Assembly: GCA_965278945.1 (NCBI GenBank)
Contig: OZ257128.1
Location: 3,224,001 to 3,288,000, forward strand
Length of the DNA stretch: 64,000 nucleotides
Reading direction: 5' to 3'
Source of the DNA: UBA10649 sp965278945
Lineage (GTDB): Bacteria > Actinomycetota > Actinomycetes > S36-B12
Below are positions 58,813 through 64,000 of this stretch, in pieces; the first letter of the stretch is position 1; every line of letters starts with the position of its first letter. The position numbers were made by a program, and so were the translations under genes. The notes under the pieces were generated by a model. That model worked only from the letters and a program-made list of their open reading frames with translations. It was not told where the DNA came from and made no database searches.

Positions 58813-60369
58813 TCACACCTTCCGGCCTTGTCCCTCCCAGTACTCGTCCCGCAGAGAGCGCTTGAGTACCTTCCCGACACTGCTTCGCGGCAAAGCACGG
58901 AAGATTACTGTCTTGGGGGCCTTGACGCTCCCAAGGCCTTCCTTGCACAACGCGATGATCTCGTCGGCCTCGACGTAGGCACCGGGCTTCAGCTCGATCA
59001 CGGCGGTCACTGCTTCCCCCCACTTGTCGTCGGGTATTCCGATGACGGCGCAGTCGTTCACCGCCGGATGCTGCCAGATGATCTGTTCGACTTCGCTGGG
59101 GTAGACGTTGAAGCCCCCCGTGATGATCATGTCCCGAGTTCGATCAACGATGTATACGTAGCCATCGACGTCGATGTAGCCCACATCTCCAGTCGCATGC
59201 CAGCCGTTGGCTTTGGCGACGGCTGCGTTCTGCTCTGGGTTGTTCACGTACTCGTTCATGACGAGGGATGAACGGATCACGATCTCACCGATGACCCCAT
59301 CACCGCATACGGTGCCTTCCTCGTCGAGAACTCCGATTTGGGCGACGACCGTTGGGCGGCCGCAACTGAGGAGTCGCTGTTCGGGGCCACCCGGAGCAAC
59401 CGCCTCTGCATGCTCCTGCGGACTGAGAAACGTCGCAAGCATTGGCGCCTCGGCCTGTCCGTAGCACTGGGCCATCACCGGACCAAAGACGGCGACTGCC
59501 CCACGTAGCTTCGCGGCCGACATCGGCGCAGCCGCGTACAGGAAGTGGCGGAGCGATGAGTAGTCATAACTGGATACGGACGGGTGCGCCAGCAGGGAGT
59601 AGATCGCCGTGGGCGGCAGGAAGAGTCTTGTCACGCGGTTTCGTTCGATGGAACTCAGCACCTGAATCGCGTCCACGCCGGCGTGGATGACGTTGACACC
59701 TCCCACCGCCAGGGTGGGCCACACGAGACACCCGGCCGCATGCGTCAGGGGCGCCGCCACGAGGTGAACCGGGCTGCTGTCGGGCATATGCGCAAGGAAT
59801 GCAAGTGTCATCGTTTCCAGCGCTCGATGTGACAGTGCGACAACCTTGGACCGCCCAGTTGTGCCCCCCGTTCCGTTGTAGTAGCCGATCCCCTCGCGAT
59901 CGGGGGGCAACGGGGCCACTCGCACGCCCGCAGTATCCAACCAAGGTGCACCGTCCTCGTTGAAGTCACCTCGTGAATCGAAGAGGACGAACCGTTCCAC
60001 TCCTGGCGCTGCTGCGCGCAGCTGAGGAATCACGCCTCTCATCTCGAAGGCAACGAAGACGAACCGGCAGGTGACCTGTGAGAGAACATCCCCAATGTCG
60101 TTTGCTGAGTTCCGGTAACTCAACTGAACCCAAGCGCATCCGGCACGACCTATGCCCAGCACATGCGGGAACATCGCGACGGAATTCTGGCTGACGATCC
60201 CAACGGCCTCGCCCGCGAGTATGCCGTCCCGATGGAGAGCTGCGGCGACCTGATGTGTCAGCGCCTCGGTGTCCTCGTACGTCAATGAGTGGGAGTTGTC
60301 GTGATTTGTGAACGCCAGCCCTTGTGGATTGACCAGGACGCCTCGGTCGAGAAATTCATATCCGCGCAT
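58813..60369 (-). CDS. Acyl-CoA ligase (AMP-forming, ANL superfamily)
   Basis: A 518-residue ligase. The ATP motif is YYNGTGGTTGRSKVVAL, the aromatic motif YGQAEAP, then YIVDRTRDMIITGGFNVYPSEVE, and the C-terminal catalytic lysine is in PRSSVGKVLKRSLRD. It should activate a carboxylic acid to its CoA ester via an acyl-AMP. The start is put at ATG 60369, giving the family N-terminus; a GTG at 60384 (523 residues) is also in frame but touches the likely ribosome site. It converges with GntR and is divergent from the EthD-like gene. Confidence 0.88.
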   Translation of the reverse strand: MRGYEFLDRGVLVNPQGLAFTNHDNSHSLTYEDTEALTHQVAAALHRDGILAGEAVGIVSQNSVAMFPHVLGIGRAGCAWVQLSYRNSANDIGDVLSQVTCRFVFVAFEMRGVIPQLRAAAPGVERFVLFDSRGDFNEDGAPWLDTAGVRVAPLPPDREGIGYYNGTGGTTGRSKVVALSHRALETMTLAFLAHMPDSSPVHLVAAPLTHAAGCLVWPTLAVGGVNVIHAGVDAIQVLSSIERNRVTRLFLPPTAIYSLLAHPSVSSYDYSSLRHFLYAAAPMSAAKLRGAVAVFGPVMAQCYGQAEAPMLATFLSPQEHAEAVAPGGPEQRLLSCGRPTVVAQIGVLDEEGTVCGDGVIGEIVIRSSLVMNEYVNNPEQNAAVAKANGWHATGDVGYIDVDGYVYIVDRTRDMIITGGFNVYPSEVEQIIWQHPAVNDCAVIGIPDDKWGEAVTAVIELKPGAYVEADEIIALCKEGLGSVKAPKTVIFRALPRSSVGKVLKRSLRDEYWEGQGRKV

Positions 60370-60612
60370 GCGATCGAATGCCACCTTTCCTGACTGCTAT
60401 CAGGCCTCGGGGAGCGATACCGGCCCGTCCGCTGTCGGATTTACTCTTGATTTGACCACAATATCCGTTCGACAGACGATAAAAAGACGGTGTTTGCATA
60501 TTGTTACGTTAAAAGTGTCTACAAGTGATCCTTCTGGTGCTACAACTGTGACGAAGCAAGAGCACGTGGAAGTCGAGCACGCCCATGGTCGCGATTAGAA
60601 GGGACATGCAAA

Positions 60613-60975
60613 ATGACAGAGAAGGGCATTCTGTTCGTCATCACGAACCCGTCCGCTCCGGACCGTGAGGGCGATTACAACGAGTGGTACAACGTCGTTC
60701 ACCTTCCAGAGGTGATCTCGTGCGACGGATTCAAGGCCGCGCGCCGCTATACGCCAGTCGAGATGGGCGTACCCGAAGGCGTACCTGGGGCCCCCGCTGA
60801 GGATGAGATGAAGTACATCGCGGTCTACGACATGGAGGCCGACGACCTGGACGCGGCTGTTCAGGCCATGTTCGCGAAGGTGCAGGACGGCACGATCGGG
60901 ATTTCGGATGCGCTTCAGGCAACTCCGGCCCCTCGACTCAAGCTCTTTCGCCAGATCGCGGAAGCAAGCAACTAG
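60613..60975 (+). CDS. EthD/Dabb-like small protein
   Basis: A 120-residue protein with the ferredoxin-like alpha/beta pattern: GILFVITNPSAPDREGDYNE, WYNVVHLPEVISCDGFKAARRY, and MKYIAVYDMEADDLDAAVQAM. The WYN-x-x-HLPE sequence is characteristic of a group of EthD/Dabb relatives that accompany degradation genes. Their chemistry is unclear; dimeric cofactor-free enzymes or heme-binding proteins are known in the fold. ATG with AAGGGA upstream. First gene of the plus-strand transporter operon, after a 240-bp A/T-rich divergent promoter. Confidence 0.72.
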   Translation: MTEKGILFVITNPSAPDREGDYNEWYNVVHLPEVISCDGFKAARRYTPVEMGVPEGVPGAPAEDEMKYIAVYDMEADDLDAAVQAMFAKVQDGTIGISDALQATPAPRLKLFRQIAEASN

Positions 60976-61067
60976 ACGGCACTGTCCGTCCACGCATCCC
61001 GTACGGCCAGTTGCGGGATGGCAGGTCACGCATCAATCCGCCTCAAAGAAGCATTGGAGACAAAACG

Positions 61068-62309
61068 ATGACAGGTGTTCGCACATTGAGGACTCGAGCC
61101 AAGGCTCCCAAGGTTCTCTTAGCTCTCGGGGGCGCCGTGCTCCTCACAACTCTCGCGGCATGCAGTGGAAGTGCGGACAGCGAGAGCTCTTCGTCCTCTG
61201 CACCAGCGACGGAGGCCTCGGCGGCATCCTCGGCACCAGCGTCGTCGTCGGCGCCAGCGAGCGAGGAGCCCGCGGCTTCGACCTCGATCACCGCGGAGCA
61301 GATCGGGCTCTCGGGTGAAATCGTCTGCGGTGCAACGGAGACCAGCGACGATCCTTGCCTCGTGCCCGGGGTCATCCCGGAGGGCGATCCCGTGCGCTTT
61401 GGGTTCTTCTGCCTCGAGAATGACAGCTACTCGGCAGGTCAGTCGGCAGCCATCAAGGAGCTTGTCGAAGCAAACAATGCGACCTTCTCCGACATCCCGA
61501 ACCCGTTCAATCCGGCGCAGCAGGCGCGACAGATTCAGGACGCGCTGACAGCTGACCAGTTCGATGTTTACCTCATCTGCCCCGCTAACCCCGCGGCCCT
61601 CAAGCCCTTCTACAAGCAGATGGCAGAGGCGGGAATCCCGTTCGGCACCATCGACTTCATGAACGACGCCGACAACTCAACGGCGAAGTTGAAGGTCGAC
61701 GGTCAGGCGATCCAGGTGATTCGTCCCCCGTTCATCTCGGGCGTGTCCATCGGTGAGAACGTCATTGCCGCTTGCGCCGACCTCAATCCGTGCAAGGCAG
61801 GCGCGATCCGCGGCATCGAGGCCTTCCCATATGACACAGCTCTGTGGGATGGATTCAACAGCGTCATTGCTGATCAGCCACAGATCGAGGTAGTCACCAC
61901 CGTCTATGGCGAATTCTCAGTGGCGGGTGGCCGCAAGGCAGCGCAGGACATCCTGTCGTCAAACCCCGACGTCAACGTCATCATCGGGTTCAACGATCAG
62001 ATGGGGCTCGGCGCCATCCCTGTCGTCGAGAAGGCCGGGAAGTCCGGCTCGATTCTGGTGACAGGAAACGCTGGAAGCGCAGGCGGCGTTGACGCAGTTC
62101 GCGCGGGAACGATGTTCGGAAGCAGCACGCAGGTTCCGGTGTCGGAGGCCCTGATGGCGACGACTGCCCTATTGGCGAAGGTCCGGGGGGCGGACGTTCC
62201 TGCTCTCGGCATCGACTCCACCCAGATCCTTGGCGACACTCCGGTGCTGCTGAATCAGGACAACCTGGATGAGTGGGCAGATTTCATGCCGCAGTGGACA
62301 GGCGCATAA
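61068..62309 (+). CDS. Sugar-type ABC transporter substrate-binding lipoprotein
   Basis: A 413-residue lipoprotein: signal peptide with lipobox LAAC (Cys32), then a Ser/Ala linker, then a type I periplasmic-binding fold of the Peripla_BP_4 (ribose/autoinducer) family. Features are QAARQIQDALTADQFDVYLICP, ILSSNPDVNVIIGFNDQMGLGA and VSEALMATTALL. Four cysteines in the N-terminal lobe may form disulfides. The ligand is unknown; binding proteins of this class also take up polyols and aromatic glycosides. ATG at 61068 after GGAG. A strong terminator follows, so it can be made in excess over the ATPase. Confidence 0.88.
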   Translation: MTGVRTLRTRAKAPKVLLALGGAVLLTTLAACSGSADSESSSSSAPATEASAASSAPASSSAPASEEPAASTSITAEQIGLSGEIVCGATETSDDPCLVPGVIPEGDPVRFGFFCLENDSYSAGQSAAIKELVEANNATFSDIPNPFNPAQQARQIQDALTADQFDVYLICPANPAALKPFYKQMAEAGIPFGTIDFMNDADNSTAKLKVDGQAIQVIRPPFISGVSIGENVIAACADLNPCKAGAIRGIEAFPYDTALWDGFNSVIADQPQIEVVTTVYGEFSVAGGRKAAQDILSSNPDVNVIIGFNDQMGLGAIPVVEKAGKSGSILVTGNAGSAGGVDAVRAGTMFGSSTQVPVSEALMATTALLAKVRGADVPALGIDSTQILGDTPVLLNQDNLDEWADFMPQWTGA

Positions 62310-62321
62310 GTCAGAACAGAG

Positions 62322-62361
62322 CGTCGATGGGCCCGAGCAGCAGTGCTCGGGCCCATCGACG
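62322..62361 (+). terminator. Strong intrinsic terminator after the binding-protein gene
   Basis: An 18-bp perfect stem (62322-62339 with 62344-62361) closes a GCAG tetraloop, 12 bases after the stop. Only a short T-containing tail follows. It should reduce transcription of the ABC ATPase relative to the binding protein. Confidence 0.9.
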
Positions 62362-62407
62362 TCATTGCTGCACGAAACGCTGCGATATGAATACATCCAT
62401 AGGGTAG

Positions 62408-62419
62408 GTTGTATACAAC
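62408..62419. promoter_or_regulatory. Palindromic operator candidate for a GntR regulator
   Basis: GTTGTATACAAC is a perfect 12-bp palindrome that ends 8 bases before the AAAGGAGG ribosome site of the ABC ATPase gene. TTGTATACAA fits the pattern of FadR/FCD-type GntR operators. It suggests that the GntR protein at 58042 controls the transporter genes, but no second copy was found in the window. Confidence 0.5.
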
Positions 62420-62441
62420 TTGGAGGTAAAGGAGGGTGACG

Positions 62442-63947
62442 ATGTCGGCGGATCTCCCAGACGACGTGGCGATCGAGTTCGCGTCCATAAGCAAGAGTTT
62501 CGGAGCGACACGGGCCCTGTCAGATGTCTCTCTCTTGATCAATTCAGGGGAGATTCACGCGTTGGTGGGAGAGAACGGCGCAGGGAAATCCACACTCGGC
62601 AAGATCCTCACGGGAGTGCAGCGGGCCGACTCCGGAGTCATGCGTGTCTTTGGATCTGAGCGGTCCTATGGATCGCCCTTTCACGCGCTCGCCGACGGGG
62701 TCGCGGGCATTGCCCAGGAAATAGCACTCGTCCCGCAACGGAGCGTTCTCGACAACGTGTTCCTCGGAAGCGAACCGACTCGAGCCGGAGCCATCAATGC
62801 TCGAGAACTGCGTCGGACGTTCGACGAACTAGAGGGCCGAGTCGGCTTCGGGATCGCCCCAGAGATTCGAGTTGCGTCGCTGTCGATGGCGGACCAGCAG
62901 CGTGTAGAAATCATGCGGGCCTTGGCTCGGGATGTGCGCATTCTCGTGATGGACGAGCCGACTGCGGCCTTGTCGATCACGGAATCCGAGAAGCTCTTCG
63001 CCATCATCCGTCAGTTGCGTGATCAGGGAACGACGGTCATCTATGTGTCGCACTTCCTTCAGGAGGTACTTGACCTATCGGACCGGGTAACAGTTCTTCG
63101 CGATGGTCGGTTCATCAAGACTTGCGACGCCCGTAGTGAGAGTCCTGACTCGTTAATCGAGTCGATGCTCGGGAGGTCGCTGTCCCGCGCTTCCTCGGCA
63201 GCAGCACCGCGGGTTCCTACGAACCGAGTTGTACTGTCCGTCCAAGGAATCACCCGCGGCTCAAGGTGTCGAGATATCAGTTTTGAGGTCCACGCCGGCG
63301 AGATTCTGGGATTCGCGGGGCTCGTTGGGTCGGGTCGGACCGAAATGGCGCGAGTCATCTTTGGCGCGGATCCCGGAGATGGCGGCAGTGTCACCATCGA
63401 CGGCAAGTCGTTGAGGTTGGGATCTCCAAGCCGCTCGATATCCGCTGGTCTGGTGTACTTGCCCGAATCGAGGAAGGACGACGGGCTTCTGCTCAACGCG
63501 CCGATCATTCAGAACGTCTCGCTTCCTTACCTGGATCAGGTAAGCACCGCCGGCGTGGTTCGTCGGCAGCGGGAACGGTCGCGAGTCACAACTCTGCTGA
63601 CACGCGTGAAGGCTGTGCTGAGAAATCCACGGGCACCGGTTCGTCTTCTGTCAGGAGGCAACCAGCAGAAGGTGCTGTTGGCTCGATGGCTCTTTTCCAC
63701 CCCAAAGGTCATGGTGCTTGATGAACCGACTCGCGGTGTCGACGTAGGTGCGAAGTTCGCCATCTACGACCTGATCCGCGGTCTCGCCGCCCAGGGCCTT
63801 GCTGTTGTCGTGATCTCGTCCGAGCACGAGGAACTGATCGAGCTCGCGGACCGAATACTCGTCATGCGAAACGGGAGTGTAGTAGCCGAGCTCTCCGATG
63901 AAGACAAGACCCAAGACCGAATTCTCTCAGCCGCTCTCCAGGGATAA
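62442..63947 (+). CDS. Sugar-type ABC transporter ATPase (two-domain, RbsA/MglA-like)
   Basis: A 501-residue protein with two nucleotide-binding domains. The first has Walker A GENGAGKST, signature LSMADQQRVEI and Walker B ILVMDEPTAAL. The second has a degenerate Walker A (GLVGSGRTE), signature LSGGNQQKV and Walker B VMVLDEPTRGVD, as in ribose and galactose importers of the CUT2 class. ATG at 62442 lies 6 bases after AAAGGAGG; a GTG at 62436 is too close to that site. It energises uptake with the binding protein upstream and the permease beginning 11 bases after its stop. Confidence 0.93.
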   Translation: MSADLPDDVAIEFASISKSFGATRALSDVSLLINSGEIHALVGENGAGKSTLGKILTGVQRADSGVMRVFGSERSYGSPFHALADGVAGIAQEIALVPQRSVLDNVFLGSEPTRAGAINARELRRTFDELEGRVGFGIAPEIRVASLSMADQQRVEIMRALARDVRILVMDEPTAALSITESEKLFAIIRQLRDQGTTVIYVSHFLQEVLDLSDRVTVLRDGRFIKTCDARSESPDSLIESMLGRSLSRASSAAAPRVPTNRVVLSVQGITRGSRCRDISFEVHAGEILGFAGLVGSGRTEMARVIFGADPGDGGSVTIDGKSLRLGSPSRSISAGLVYLPESRKDDGLLLNAPIIQNVSLPYLDQVSTAGVVRRQRERSRVTTLLTRVKAVLRNPRAPVRLLSGGNQQKVLLARWLFSTPKVMVLDEPTRGVDVGAKFAIYDLIRGLAAQGLAVVVISSEHEELIELADRILVMRNGSVVAELSDEDKTQDRILSAALQG

Positions 63948-63958
63948 CAGGAGTTCTC

Positions 63959-64000
63959 ATGTCAGTGAACGAGCGGCAGGCGACTGTCGGCACCAGCGAG
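63959..64000 (+). CDS. ABC transporter permease, N-terminal fragment (cut by window end)
   Basis: ATG at 63959 follows AGGAG (63949-63953) and opens a frame that runs off the window after 14 residues, MSVNERQATVGTSE. Position directly after a CUT2-type ATPase gene makes it very likely the inner-membrane permease; the sequence present is too short to prove it. Confidence 0.6.
   Translation, partial: MSVNERQATVGTSE

Noticed and set aside
60385..60612. GntR operators in the divergent gap before the EthD-like gene
   Set aside because: The gap is A/T-rich and has half-site-like TACAA stretches, but no convincing palindrome shared with 62408-62419.
1..64000. CRISPR arrays and rRNA genes
   Set aside because: No spaced direct-repeat array and no rRNA sequence was seen anywhere in the window.

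Overview
The window is a 64 kb piece of a high-GC actinobacterial chromosome. Many genes start with GTG, stop/start overlaps such as ATGA and GTGA are common, and the gene order of the first 29 kb follows, from memory, the Mycobacterium tuberculosis block holB, topA, DEAH helicase, tad pilus genes, HAD phosphatase, acs, holin-like, ephE, marP, Nudix, nth (about Rv3644c to Rv3674c). A stand-alone H+-pyrophosphatase and the lack of mycobacterial families argue against Mycobacterium itself. I cannot name the genus from sequence alone.

Region 1 (1-35.2 kb) is core chromosome. It holds DNA repair and cell-envelope protease genes (nth end, Nudix CoA pyrophosphatase, MarP-like protease), a TetR/MFS efflux pair with a visible operator, a hydrolase/holin/NhaA/Acs run on the minus strand, and a compact Flp-pilus (tad) operon: Ssd/CpaE-like ATPase, TadA, TadB, TadC, a 59-residue pilin, TadE and a TadG-like protein. 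These are followed by an MrfA-like helicase, a STAS anti-sigma antagonist, a lone S4 ribosomal protein with a consensus iron-regulator box upstream, hppA, topA, tmk and holB, a secreted lipoprotein peptidase, a third MFS exporter and a secreted Ig-repeat protein. The region ends at a tRNA-Thr(CGT).

Region 2 (35.2-47.7 kb) is a mosaic of mobile DNA. It contains a Rad50-like zinc-hook ATPase coupled to a 58-residue protein, a complete IS256-family element with a perfect 9-bp target duplication, an excisionase-like protein plus tyrosine integrase, a second truncated integrase copy, a frameshifted cytochrome P450, a PQ-loop membrane protein, a 50-residue Cys4 protein and several unassigned small frames. 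Long stretches here hold no convincing gene.

Region 3 (47.7-64 kb) is a catabolic cluster of about 16 kb. Enzymes: acyl-CoA ligase, FAD monooxygenase, FAD-dependent dehydrogenase/reductase, FAH-family C-C hydrolase, zinc alcohol dehydrogenase, CoA-acylating MmsA dehydrogenase, a 3-hydroxyisobutyryl-CoA-hydrolase-like crotonase, four NTF2/SnoaL-fold proteins and an EthD/Dabb-like protein. With them are a GntR regulator and a sugar-type ABC importer (binding protein, double ATPase, start of a permease). Together they look like uptake, CoA activation, oxidation and cleavage of a carbon source, with the branched short acyl part leaving through valine-type reactions. The substrate cannot be read from the sequence.
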